From assembly GCA_963787185.1 (NCBI GenBank), contig CAWBCC010000026.1, positions 62,001-126,000 of the forward strand: a stretch of DNA of 64,000 bases. Direction: 5' to 3'. Below, in pieces: positions 16,302 through 24,820 of the stretch; positions within the stretch are counted from its first letter, which is position 1, and the number at the start of each line of letters is the position of its first letter. The notes under the pieces were generated by a model. It was given only the letters and a program-made list of their open reading frames with translations, did no database searches and was not told the DNA's origin. The DNA comes from JAJXZP01 sp963787185 (GTDB taxonomy: Bacteria; Spirochaetota; Spirochaetia; Treponematales; Rectinemataceae). Made by a program: the position numbers and the translations under genes.

Positions 16302-18050
16302 GTGGCATCACGGCAGAGAGGTCGTTCTTCGAAGATCGAGCGGCGCATCGTCGGAGCCAGCGTCGCGGCCATCACCTTCGTCATGGTCGCCATGGGGGCC
16401 TTCCAGACGCATATCGCGCGACAGCAGATCGGAAAGTCCCTGGATCTCTCCCTCTCCTCTGCGCAGGACCGGCTTTCCCAGAATCTGCGCACGCCCATAA
16501 TTCTCAATCTCGACAAGAGTCAGGTAGCTTCCATTCTCGCGGCCGAAATGGGCCCTCAGGCCTTCAGGGGCATGGCGGTCTACAATGTGCAGAAGACCTT
16601 CATCGCCGGCGTTCTGCGGGCCGCCGACGGCACGGTGGGCGGGGTCGCCGACGCCTCCAGCCTCCCGCCCGCCCCGGCCTCCCGCAGGCAGTTCGACATC
16701 AAGTTCAAAGGGACGTCGATCGGCTCCGGCGTGATCTACTACTCGGATGCGGAGATCAGGACGGCGCTGCTCGAACAGGTGGCGCTCACCGTCGCGCAGC
16801 TTCTCATCGTAAATGTCATCATTATCGCCATCTCGTTCGTTCTCATGCGGCTGTTCGTGACCGCGCCCCTTCTTCTGCTCCGCGACGCCATGCGCGATCT
16901 GGCCGAGGGTGAAGGGGATCTGGACAAGGAAATCGCCGTGAGGCGCGATGACGAGATGGGCGACCTCTCCCGATATTTCGACGTGTTCGTCGCCAAGCTC
17001 AGGATGATCGTGATACGGGTCAAGGCCGCCACGGCCGTAGTGGCCAGCCAGCAGCAGGATCTCGTTTCCAACGCCGAAGAGACGGCGAGCGCCTCCGTCC
17101 AGATCTCGGGCAATGTGGATTCCATCACGAAGCGGATAGGCCTCCTCGGTTCGGAAACGCAGTCGGTCTCCGAGGCGATGGCGGAGATCGGGGCGACGTC
17201 CCGCGACCTCGCGGCGCATTCCAAGGTGCAGTCCGCGGCGGCCGAGCGCAGCTCTTCGTCCATTTCCGCCATGATAGCGCAGCTCGGCGAGGTGACGAAG
17301 ATAGTCGGGTCGCAGAAGAGCTCGACGGAGACCTTGACGGCCCAGCTCGAAGCGAGCGCTCTGGCCATACGGGGCGCGACCGAAGCGAGCCGGGAGACGC
17401 AGACGCTCGTGGAGAGCATCGCGAGGGCTGCGCAGACGATCAACGGGATAGCGGCGCAGACCAATCTCCTCGCGATGAACGCGGCCATCGAAGCGGCGCA
17501 CGCGGGCGACTTCGGAAGAGGTTTCGCCGTGGTCGCGGACGAGATAAGAAAGCTGGCGGAGACTTCCGCCGTATCCGCGAGGGAGATCGCCGGAGTGATC
17601 TCCCTCGTTCAAAAGAAAGTCGACCTCGCCGCGAACGCATCGGTCGACAGCGAGCGCACTTTCGACCGCCTGCGCAGGGACATGGACGCTTCGATCGCCG
17701 CCCTCGACGAGATCGACAGGAGCGTAGGAGCCCTCGCATCGGGCGGGGAGGATATCGTTTCGGCGATGCGGGAGCTCGGCAGCGCCACCTCCGCGGTCAA
17801 GCACGGGACGAGCGCCATCACGGAACGCGTCACCGAGGTCGAGCTGGCGGCGCGGCGCGTATCGAACATCGCCGCGGAGGCCGACCGCGGCATGGTCGAA
17901 ATCGCGGCCGGTGTCCAGGAGATATCCACGGCGACCACCTATCTCCGCGGCGTCTCGCAGAAGCTCGACACCGGCACACGGGCTCTGCGGGCGGAAACGG
18001 GCAAGCTGAAGGCGAACTGGAATGAGGCGGAGACGCCGTTCGACGCCTAG
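16302..18050 (+). CDS. Methyl-accepting chemotaxis protein
   Basis: A 582-residue transmembrane chemoreceptor that signals to CheA/CheW. The GTG start is preceded by GGGGGGAG. TM1 lies near residues 15-36, a periplasmic domain of about 125 residues follows, TM2 is near 163-190, and a HAMP domain covers about 190-245. The long cytoplasmic coiled coil has the conserved hairpin tip (AAQTNLLAMNAAIEAAHAG, then FAVVADEIRKLAE) at about 384-420. The ligand domain is not a recognised type. No chemotaxis core genes are adjacent; CheX and CheY-like genes lie 9 kb downstream. Confidence 0.93.
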   Translation: MASRQRGRSSKIERRIVGASVAAITFVMVAMGAFQTHIARQQIGKSLDLSLSSAQDRLSQNLRTPIILNLDKSQVASILAAEMGPQAFRGMAVYNVQKTFIAGVLRAADGTVGGVADASSLPPAPASRRQFDIKFKGTSIGSGVIYYSDAEIRTALLEQVALTVAQLLIVNVIIIAISFVLMRLFVTAPLLLLRDAMRDLAEGEGDLDKEIAVRRDDEMGDLSRYFDVFVAKLRMIVIRVKAATAVVASQQQDLVSNAEETASASVQISGNVDSITKRIGLLGSETQSVSEAMAEIGATSRDLAAHSKVQSAAAERSSSSISAMIAQLGEVTKIVGSQKSSTETLTAQLEASALAIRGATEASRETQTLVESIARAAQTINGIAAQTNLLAMNAAIEAAHAGDFGRGFAVVADEIRKLAETSAVSAREIAGVISLVQKKVDLAANASVDSERTFDRLRRDMDASIAALDEIDRSVGALASGGEDIVSAMRELGSATSAVKHGTSAITERVTEVELAARRVSNIAAEADRGMVEIAAGVQEISTATTYLRGVSQKLDTGTRALRAETGKLKANWNEAETPFDA

Positions 18051-18060
18051 GCGGCCGGCT

Positions 18061-18876
18061 TCACAATTGCTTTCCGCCCTTCTTCCCGAAACCCCGGGCG
18101 AGCTGGCGAAGTACGATGAAGAGTATCAATACGATGCTGAGAAACAGCACGGCCAGGGCCGATGACTCGGTCAGTCCGAACTGGAGAAACAGGTCGTAGA
18201 TCTTCACCGGCGCCGTCATCGGGTAATAGGCGAGTATTATCACCGCGCCGAATTCGCTGATCGACCTCGCGAAGGTCAGCATGAGTCCGGTGAGGATGCC
18301 CCGCCGGGCGAGGGGCAGGGTGACCCGGCCGAAAATGCTCCATGGGCCCGCGCCCAGAACGCGGGCGACCTTTTCCAGGTCGCGGTCGACGCCTTCGAAG
18401 CCGATCCGCGCCGAGTTCACCGTGTAGGGGACGCTGACGAAAAGCATGGAAATGACGATGCCGGCCGTCGTGCCCCAGAATTGGAGGCCGGTCAGAGCGG
18501 CGACCGGCCGGCCCACGATGCCCTTCCGCCCGAAGACATAGAGGAGGGCGATGCCCACGACCGTATGCGGAATCGTGAGCGGCAGGTCCACGAGGGCTTC
18601 GACGATCCCCTTCCCCGGGAACGACCTTCGCGAGAGGATGTATGCCAGAGGTATGCCCAGCACCCCCGCGAGCAGCGCCGTCAGGGCCGCCGCCTCCAGA
18701 CTGAGGCCTATGGCGGACCTGACGTCCTCCATTCCGACGATCTGCACGATGTCCCCGGGAGTCTGCGCCCAGTACATCCGCAGCAGAGGGACCAGGAGGA
18801 AGGCGAGCAGCAATCCGCCCGCGGCGGAGAAAATGAAGTATAGTCCGCGGGGCTGGAGCGGATCCGCCGCTCGCAT
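18061..18876 (-). CDS. wtpB: Tungstate/molybdate-type ABC transporter permease
   Basis: Inner-membrane permease of 271 residues with six predicted membrane helices. The EAA-loop region is VDRDLEKVARVLGAGPWSIFGRVTLP, cut here, which contacts the ATPase. LPLTIPHTVVGIALLYVFG and the SEFGAVIILAYYP segment are typical of ModB/WtpB permeases. It begins one base after the binding-protein gene, so the two are cotranscribed. No ATP-binding subunit follows: the next gene is the convergent chemoreceptor. An ATPase encoded elsewhere must serve it. The call as tungstate rather than molybdate rests on the binding protein. Confidence 0.85.
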   Translation of the reverse strand: MRAADPLQPRGLYFIFSAAGGLLLAFLLVPLLRMYWAQTPGDIVQIVGMEDVRSAIGLSLEAAALTALLAGVLGIPLAYILSRRSFPGKGIVEALVDLPLTIPHTVVGIALLYVFGRKGIVGRPVAALTGLQFWGTTAGIVISMLFVSVPYTVNSARIGFEGVDRDLEKVARVLGAGPWSIFGRVTLPLARRGILTGLMLTFARSISEFGAVIILAYYPMTAPVKIYDLFLQFGLTESSALAVLFLSIVLILFIVLRQLARGFGKKGGKQL

Positions 18877-18877
18877 G

Positions 18878-19849
18878 CTAGCGCTTCGGCCATGCCGTCA
18901 CGAGCGGTCCGAGGTCGGAGGGCACTTTGCTCACGTCGTTCGCATACGCCGGAGCGATGGTGCCGAAGCCGTCGGCGCCCATCGCTTCCCGGCCGGCCTC
19001 GCCGAGCAGGAACTCGACGTACCTGCGGGCCCAATCCGGGTGCGCCGCATTGACGGGCACGGTCACCGCATACACGGTCGGAACGCCGGTCACCGTGCCG
19101 TTCGCCGTCTTCACGGCGGCTTGGGCGTAGGCGTCCGCGTACCGCGCGTCGCTCAGATTGATCTGGGGGGGAAGATCGAGGTACTTGAAGCGGTGCTGGC
19201 GCGCGTCCGAAAGGTAGATGGCCAGGTAGTCTATCTGTCCCGATTCGAGGGCCGCGATCAGTTCGGTCTCCGTGTCGCGCATGTTGGTCCTGGGAGCGTT
19301 GGCGAGGATCGCGTCCATCAGCCCCGGCTGTTTGTAGAATTTCTCGGCGAGCTGGAGCGTCTGCACGGTCTGATAGCCGGAAGGGTCCGTGTCCGGGTTG
19401 GATCGGCCGATCTGGACACCGGGACGGGAGAGAATCTCGTACCAGTTCCCCGAGTCGATCTCGGAGGCGAACTTGCTGGCGGGAGTGTATACGAAGGTGA
19501 CCGCGTTGGTGGCGAAGCCCGCGTACCAGTCGGCGTACCGGGTCTTGCCTTCTCCGCCGAAGAGGAACTTAGGTATGACGCGGTAATCGGCCACAGCGAC
19601 CACGTCAGCGATCTGTCCCAGTTCGCTCACCTGCTTGGCCATCTTGACGCTGCCGCCGAACTGGGCCTGGATGGTGACATTCGGATATTTTTTCACGAAC
19701 TCATCGTCCAGACTTTTGAAGGGAGCGGCAAGCGTGCCCGCCCCGAAGATAGTCAGCGTAACCTTGGCCTGCGATTGGGCCCCTGCGGGCATGATCGAAA
19801 GGGCCGCCGCGGCGGCCGCGAAAAAAAACGCGATTCCCGGGTATTTCAC
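18878..19849 (-). CDS. wtpA: Periplasmic tungstate/molybdate-binding protein (WtpA family)
   Basis: 323 residues from the GTG at 19849, which has GGAGG eight bases upstream; a longer frame upstream has no support. A signal peptide ending near MPAGAQ is followed by LTIFGAGTLAAPFKSL, FGGSVKMAKQVSEL, ADVVAVADYRVIPKFL, NWYEIL, and SNPDTDPSGYQTV. This order is diagnostic of WtpA-type oxoanion-binding proteins. It captures tungstate or molybdate for the wtpB permease. Together with fdhD at 13 kb, it points to a metal-pterin enzyme in this organism. Confidence 0.88.
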   Translation of the reverse strand: MKYPGIAFFFAAAAAALSIMPAGAQSQAKVTLTIFGAGTLAAPFKSLDDEFVKKYPNVTIQAQFGGSVKMAKQVSELGQIADVVAVADYRVIPKFLFGGEGKTRYADWYAGFATNAVTFVYTPASKFASEIDSGNWYEILSRPGVQIGRSNPDTDPSGYQTVQTLQLAEKFYKQPGLMDAILANAPRTNMRDTETELIAALESGQIDYLAIYLSDARQHRFKYLDLPPQINLSDARYADAYAQAAVKTANGTVTGVPTVYAVTVPVNAAHPDWARRYVEFLLGEAGREAMGADGFGTIAPAYANDVSKVPSDLGPLVTAWPKR

Positions 19850-19910
19850 GGAATTTACCTCCTTCGGAGACGATCGAAAGCCTGCCCGGTCGGAGAAGCG
19901 GGCGATGTGC

Positions 19911-19939
19911 AGGCTATTCCGGCCGATGCCCGCTGTCAA
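19911..19939 (-). promoter_or_regulatory. Promoter of wtpAB
   Basis: On the minus strand, TTGACA (19939-19934), a 17-base spacer, then TAGCCT (19916-19911). The leader of about 55 bases can fold into a short GCCCG/CGGGC hairpin. No full molybdenum-cofactor riboswitch pattern was recognised. Confidence 0.6.
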
Positions 19940-19983
19940 GCGTGGCGGCCTTCCGCGTCGGCGATCACGCCCCTGCAAATACA

Positions 19984-20011
19984 TTGACGTGCAATTGCCG
20001 CTATGTTATTT
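19984..20011 (+). promoter_or_regulatory. Weak promoter candidate for the GGDEF-EAL gene
   Basis: TTGACG (19984-19989), a 16-base spacer, and TTATTT (20006-20011), 65 bases before the ATG at 20076. The -10 is poor, but this is the AT-richest part of the gap. Confidence 0.35.
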
Positions 20012-20075
20012 TCGGTTAATAGTTTCTCTCATGGCCGGCTTTTAGGGTTCTTCGTCGAGAGCCCAAGGACGCGCG

Positions 20076-22490
20076 ATGGAATCAGGTCGAATCATTTTGC
20101 CCGAATGTCCGGATGTCGACTCGATTCTGGACAGTCTCCAAAGCGCGACTCTTGTCATCGAACCGGACTGGACGATACGAGCCTGCAACCGCCGCTTCCT
20201 CGAGCTTCTCGGGTATGAAGGTCAGGACCTGCGGGCGGTCAGGATGCCCTCCCTTTTCCGCGACGAGAATATGGGCTCCGAATTCATGGCCCGCCTGCAG
20301 AGCGAGCTCCCGGCGCACGAATCTGCAGAGGGACAGTGCGAGCTCAGGCGCAAGACCGGCGAATCCCTGCCGCTGAACTTTACCGCGCTGCCCTTCGACT
20401 GGGACGGCGGAAGGCTGAACTGTCTCGTCACGTTCATGCTCGATCGCCCCGGCGCGAAGGGGAGCGAGCACAGCCTTCAGAGTCTGGCCAGGCTGTCGGA
20501 TGAGAATCCCAGTCCGGTGCTCAGAATCTCGGGAGACGGTGTGCTTCTCTATGCCAATCGAGGAAGCTGGCTCGTCCTGTCCCACTGGAAGACGGAGGTG
20601 GGACGAAAGATCCCGCCGGCCTGGTTCGAGGTGGTGCGGGAGGTCATCGGAAGCGGTCAAAGGCGCGAAGAGGAACTCCGGATCGGATTCAAGACCTATC
20701 TCCTCCTCCTGGTCCCCGTTTCGGGCATGGGATACGTCAACATTTTCGGCCTCGACGTGACTGCGGACAAGCAGGTCGCGCGCAAGCTCAGACAGTATGC
20801 GCAGGTTTTCGAGAACGCTTCGGAAGCGATCATGATCGTGGATACGGACCTGCGGATCCTCGATGTGAACCTCGCCTTCGAAACGATCACCGGATATTCG
20901 AGGAAAGAAGTGCTGGGGGAAGAAGCCTCGATTCTCAAATCCGGAAGGCAGGACGAGAGCTTCTACGCGTCGATGTGGAATTCGATCAGGGAGAAGGGGA
21001 GCTGGCAGGGAGAAATTTGGGACCGCAGGAAGAACGGCGAGGACTACCCCGAGTGGCTTTCGATCAGCGCCATACAAGACGAAAACGGCGTCGTCATGCG
21101 CTACATCGGCCTCTTTTCGGATATCTCCACGATGAAGCAAGCCCAGGACCGCCTATACTATCTGGCCCACTATGACAGCCTCACCGGGCTCGCGAACCGG
21201 CGGCAATTCCTCGACCGTCTCGATCAAAGCATCGAAGACGCCAAGCGGACCAACGAGCTGCTCGTGGTGTTCTTCATCGATCTCGATGGTTTCAAGCAGG
21301 TCAACGATACCTACGGCCACCGTGCCGGCGATCAGTTCCTCCGGGAGGCGGCCAACAGGATCCGAGCCAGCCTCCGCCAGAGCGACACGGTCGCGCGCCT
21401 GGGCGGCGACGAGTTCACCGCGATCCTGCCCCACGTGAAGAACGTGCAGGATTCGGCCGTCGCGGCGCAGAAAATGCTGAGCCGCATGGTCGAGCCATTG
21501 ACCCTCGATCAGCAAGAACTGTTCATGTCCGCGAGCGTGGGGATCGCAATTTTTCCCGACGACGCGACGGACATGGAGAGTCTGCTGCAATTCGCGGATA
21601 CGGCCCTGTACAAGGCCAAGGAACTCGGGAAGAACTGCTATCAGTTCTACTCGCCGACGATGAACCTGAAGGCGACCGAAGTCCTCGCCCTGAAGGCCAA
21701 GATGAAGCGAGGCATCGAGCTGGACGAGTTTTTCCTCCACTATCAGCCGCAGATCGATGCCCGCTCCGGCCGGATCAGGGGCGTGGAGGCTCTCGCCCGC
21801 TGGGGAAGCCCCGATCTGGGGGATGTGTATCCGGACCGATTCATTCCATTGGCGGAAGAGACGGGCATGATCCACGAGATCGGGGGGCGGATGCTCAGGT
21901 ATGCCTGTATTCAGGGCCAGAAGTGGTGCGCGGACAAGCTGGACGACCTGAGGATCGCGGTCAACGTTTCGCCGGTGCAGCTCAAGCGCCGCGATTTCGC
22001 GCAGCTCGCCGAATCGACGATCGCCGAATTCGGACTGCCGCCCGGAGGCCTGGAGATCGAAATCACGGAAAGCGTGCTCCTCCTCGACGACGTGACGGTC
22101 ATGGATCAGCTGAAGCGGCTCAAGGCGCTGGGCCTCAGTCTGGCGATCGACGACTTCGGGACGAAATACTCTTCTCTGGCTTACCTCCGCCGGCTCCCGA
22201 TCGACAGGCTCAAAATCGACATCTCCTTCGTCAGAGACCTACCCGACGACAAAGGAAGCATCGCCATCGTATCTGCGATCATCGCCATGGGGCACAGCAT
22301 GGATCTCGAGGTCGTCGCGGAAGGAGTCGAGACCGAGAGACAAGCCAATTTCCTGGCCGAGAAAGGCTGCGATTTCCTGCAGGGGAATCTCTTCTCCGAG
22401 CCGATCCCGCCCGATCGACTGTGCGCCGTCGCGGCCAAGGGCTGGGAGGCGATTCGACTCGGGACGACAGGGACCACCTCGGGGGGGTGA
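20076..22490 (+). CDS. PAS-GGDEF-EAL cyclic di-GMP signalling protein
   Basis: 804 residues, cytosolic, with no membrane helix. PAS-type sensor domains occupy about residues 20-125, 140-225 and 245-360. A GGDEF diguanylate cyclase domain (about 365-535) has intact GGDEF near residue 442 and an RxxD product-inhibition site five residues upstream (RQSD). An EAL phosphodiesterase domain (about 550-795) has EALARW near 570, NVSP, IDDFGTKYSSLAYL, and EGVET. Both enzyme motifs look intact, so the protein could make or break cyclic di-GMP depending on the PAS input. It heads the plus-strand signalling operon; the next gene starts two bases after its stop. Confidence 0.93.
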   Translation: MESGRIILPECPDVDSILDSLQSATLVIEPDWTIRACNRRFLELLGYEGQDLRAVRMPSLFRDENMGSEFMARLQSELPAHESAEGQCELRRKTGESLPLNFTALPFDWDGGRLNCLVTFMLDRPGAKGSEHSLQSLARLSDENPSPVLRISGDGVLLYANRGSWLVLSHWKTEVGRKIPPAWFEVVREVIGSGQRREEELRIGFKTYLLLLVPVSGMGYVNIFGLDVTADKQVARKLRQYAQVFENASEAIMIVDTDLRILDVNLAFETITGYSRKEVLGEEASILKSGRQDESFYASMWNSIREKGSWQGEIWDRRKNGEDYPEWLSISAIQDENGVVMRYIGLFSDISTMKQAQDRLYYLAHYDSLTGLANRRQFLDRLDQSIEDAKRTNELLVVFFIDLDGFKQVNDTYGHRAGDQFLREAANRIRASLRQSDTVARLGGDEFTAILPHVKNVQDSAVAAQKMLSRMVEPLTLDQQELFMSASVGIAIFPDDATDMESLLQFADTALYKAKELGKNCYQFYSPTMNLKATEVLALKAKMKRGIELDEFFLHYQPQIDARSGRIRGVEALARWGSPDLGDVYPDRFIPLAEETGMIHEIGGRMLRYACIQGQKWCADKLDDLRIAVNVSPVQLKRRDFAQLAESTIAEFGLPPGGLEIEITESVLLLDDVTVMDQLKRLKALGLSLAIDDFGTKYSSLAYLRRLPIDRLKIDISFVRDLPDDKGSIAIVSAIIAMGHSMDLEVVAEGVETERQANFLAEKGCDFLQGNLFSEPIPPDRLCAVAAKGWEAIRLGTTGTTSGG

Positions 22491-22492
22491 GC

Positions 22493-23023
22493 ATGGAAGG
22501 CAAGGGAGGGACCACAGTGACAGCATCGCGAGAGTCCGGAGACTTCGAAATTCTGGTGACCTCGGATTGGAGCCAGATGGGAAGAGTGAACGAAGCCATC
22601 CTGGCTTATCTGTCGTCCAAGGAGCTTTCGTCGGATCTCACGAACCGATACACGATGGTGGCCTGCGAACTCACGGAAAACGGCATAAAATACGGGAGCT
22701 TCGAGTTGAACGGAACATACGTCCGCGTCAAGATACGGCTCGAGGGGGGGAGCATCTTCGTCGAAGTCACGAACCCGATAGGCGAAGCGACGAAGACATA
22801 CCTGAACGAGCTGGATCATACCATCCAATGGATACGCGGGTTTCAGGATCCCTTCGAAGCCTACATCGAGCGGATGCGGGCAATCTCCCACGAACCTCTC
22901 GAAATCGACCGGAGCGGCCTGGGTCTGGTCCGGATCACCTATGAGGGACGTTCCGCACTGGATTTTTACCTGGAAGAAGACAGCACGCTCAGTGTGTCGG
23001 CGGTCTCGGAGCTGAATCGGTAG
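22493..23023 (+). CDS. HATPase-domain anti-sigma-like protein (slr1658 type)
   Basis: 176 residues from the ATG at 22493; the GGGGGGTGAG around the upstream stop serves as ribosome site. It is a single GHKL ATPase domain of the anti-sigma/serine kinase type, with the N box in MVACELTENGIKYGS and the G region SGLGLVRI. No sensor or membrane part is present. The architecture and the next gene match the slr1658/slr1659 pair of cyanobacteria. It probably phosphorylates or sequesters the STAS-like partner encoded next, in a switch controlled by the SpoIIE phosphatase further down. Confidence 0.8.
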   Translation: MEGKGGTTVTASRESGDFEILVTSDWSQMGRVNEAILAYLSSKELSSDLTNRYTMVACELTENGIKYGSFELNGTYVRVKIRLEGGSIFVEVTNPIGEATKTYLNELDHTIQWIRGFQDPFEAYIERMRAISHEPLEIDRSGLGLVRITYEGRSALDFYLEEDSTLSVSAVSELNR

Positions 23024-23037
23024 AACGGAGGTGAAAC

Positions 23038-23412
23038 GTGGACGTGGCGGAATCGTACGTCAATGACCAGTTGAAGATCGATCTTGCGGAAGACGGCGAG
23101 ACGCATACCGTAAGATTCCTGGGGAAAAGCTTTCTCAGGGACCCAAACGTGTTCGTCCTGCCGATTCTGACCAAGGTTCTGCAGGTTGCGATCAACGACG
23201 GCAAGAGGATGGTCATCGATTTCTGCAACCTCGACTACATGAACTCCTCCACCCTGACTCCGGTGATCAAGATCCTCGAACGGGTGAGGGTGGGCGTGGG
23301 AGAGCTCACGGTGACATATCGGAAATCCCTCAAATGGCAGGACATTTCCTTTTCGGCGCTGATCATATTCCAGACGACCGATCGCCGGATCGAGATCGCG
23401 GGAATGGACTGA
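23038..23412 (+). CDS. STAS-like anti-sigma antagonist partner (slr1659 type)
   Basis: 124 residues from a GTG with GGAGGTGAAAC upstream. The fold looks STAS-like: VRFLGKSFLRDPNVF, then GKRMVIDFCNLDYMNSSTLTPVIKIL, cut here. DYMNSSTL corresponds to the D-S-S/T loop where anti-sigma antagonists are phosphorylated. It lies 14 bases after the HATPase gene and four before the methyltransferase gene. Probable role: the phosphorylatable output protein of a partner-switching module. Confidence 0.78.
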   Translation: MDVAESYVNDQLKIDLAEDGETHTVRFLGKSFLRDPNVFVLPILTKVLQVAINDGKRMVIDFCNLDYMNSSTLTPVIKILERVRVGVGELTVTYRKSLKWQDISFSALIIFQTTDRRIEIAGMD

Positions 23413-23416
23413 AATC

Positions 23417-24820
23417 ATGGATATGCTAAACGCCGAAGCTCTGGAGGGCCGTCTGCTCCTGGGAAGCGGAACCGTTCCCGTCAAGCTCAAGTACGCGTCG
23501 AGATATTCCCTCTGGGTGGGGCTCGAGGAGGGTATCGTCGACTCCGAGCCCGTGGGGCTTGAGCTGCAGGTAGACGGGAAGAGCATCGGAATGAGCTCGT
23601 GCCGAGTGCTCGAGGAGAGGGGAGGGGAGTCCGCGGCGGGGATGCGCAGGCTGGTTTCCCTGGATCGGCTCCTGGACTTCGAAAAGCTGCTGTTCCATTC
23701 CAAGGTGGACGAAATCGACGCCACTTTCTCCAAGCTTTCCCCCATCCTGGGCTACAAAGAAACCATCGATGGAACCTTCAGGAGCTTCGTGAGCGATCTC
23801 ACCTACGACTTGAACGTCTACGCGACACATCTCGATCAGATCGATTCGGGCTATGCCGATGAGCCGCAGTCGGTGAAGGATCTCATCCAAGCATCCCTCA
23901 TCAAGTCCATCGGCCCCTCGCTCAAGAAATATCTCGACACCGAGATGGACCGTTTGGAGGAGTTGGTGTCCGGATACTCGGCGCAGGAAGACGAGCATCA
24001 CGGCTACTACTTCCGGAAGCAGCTGTGGAACGTGATCCTCAGATCTCCCATCCTCGCTCGAACCAATCTCAAACCACGGGGATACAACGGCGATTCCGAG
24101 ATGATGCGCATGATCTATCGCGACGAATACCAGGGCGATTCGACCTTCGGCAAGATTCTCCACAAGTACTCCATCGATAGACCGGCGGCCCAGGCGGTCA
24201 GAAATCGCCGCGTCGAGGTTGCGGCCATGCTGAAGCGCCATATCCAGGAACGCAAGGAGCAGCATCCGGAGACGATCCGCGTGCTGTCCGTGGCCTGCGG
24301 GCCCGCGCTCGAAATACGGGACATAGTTCGTTCGGCGGCGGACGCGAAGATGCTGCATTTTTCGCTGCTGGATCAGGACGAGCTGGCCCTGCTCGAAGTC
24401 GCCACCCTCGTGGACGAGCTTGAAAAATCCCTGGGCACGAAAATCTCCGCGGATTTCATCAAGGAATCGGTGCGTACGATGCTGGTCTCCCGCGAGCTCA
24501 AGAACCGATGGGGCCGCTTCGACTTCATATATTCGATGGGCCTGTTCGACTACCTCACGGCTCCGGTGGCCAGTGCGGTGATCAAGAAACTCTACCAATT
24601 GCTCAACCCCGACGGCAGGATGGTGATCGGGAATTTCGCCTCCGGCAATCCGAGCAGATATTTCATGGAATACTGGCACGACTGGAAGCTCATTTATCGA
24701 TCGGAAGACGAGTTCATCCGGCTGGTGCCGGAGCTCGCCGGCGCGGAAACCGACATAAGGACGGATTCCACCGGTATCCAAATGCTGCTGAGCATCGTGA
24801 AGAGGGGTGGCGATGATTAG
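23417..24820 (+). CDS. SAM-dependent methyltransferase with PilZ-like N-terminus
   Basis: 467 residues. The first 75 residues resemble a PilZ-type beta-barrel (VPVKLKYASRYSLWVGL), then a helical middle of about 170 residues. The C-terminal part is a class I methyltransferase: IRVLSVACGPALEIRDI near residue 290, a DQDELALLEV acidic-loop segment, FDFIYSMGLFDYL and NPDGRMVIGNF. The target is unknown. It is tightly packed between the STAS-like gene and the SpoIIE phosphatase gene, which suggests that the methylation is an output of, or input to, this switch. Confidence 0.78.
   Translation: MDMLNAEALEGRLLLGSGTVPVKLKYASRYSLWVGLEEGIVDSEPVGLELQVDGKSIGMSSCRVLEERGGESAAGMRRLVSLDRLLDFEKLLFHSKVDEIDATFSKLSPILGYKETIDGTFRSFVSDLTYDLNVYATHLDQIDSGYADEPQSVKDLIQASLIKSIGPSLKKYLDTEMDRLEELVSGYSAQEDEHHGYYFRKQLWNVILRSPILARTNLKPRGYNGDSEMMRMIYRDEYQGDSTFGKILHKYSIDRPAAQAVRNRRVEVAAMLKRHIQERKEQHPETIRVLSVACGPALEIRDIVRSAADAKMLHFSLLDQDELALLEVATLVDELEKSLGTKISADFIKESVRTMLVSRELKNRWGRFDFIYSMGLFDYLTAPVASAVIKKLYQLLNPDGRMVIGNFASGNPSRYFMEYWHDWKLIYRSEDEFIRLVPELAGAETDIRTDSTGIQMLLSIVKRGGDD

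Noticed and set aside
19850..19933. Possible molybdenum-cofactor riboswitch in the wtpAB leader.
   Set aside because: Only a short GCCCG/CGGGC hairpin is visible; the conserved core pattern of that riboswitch was not found.
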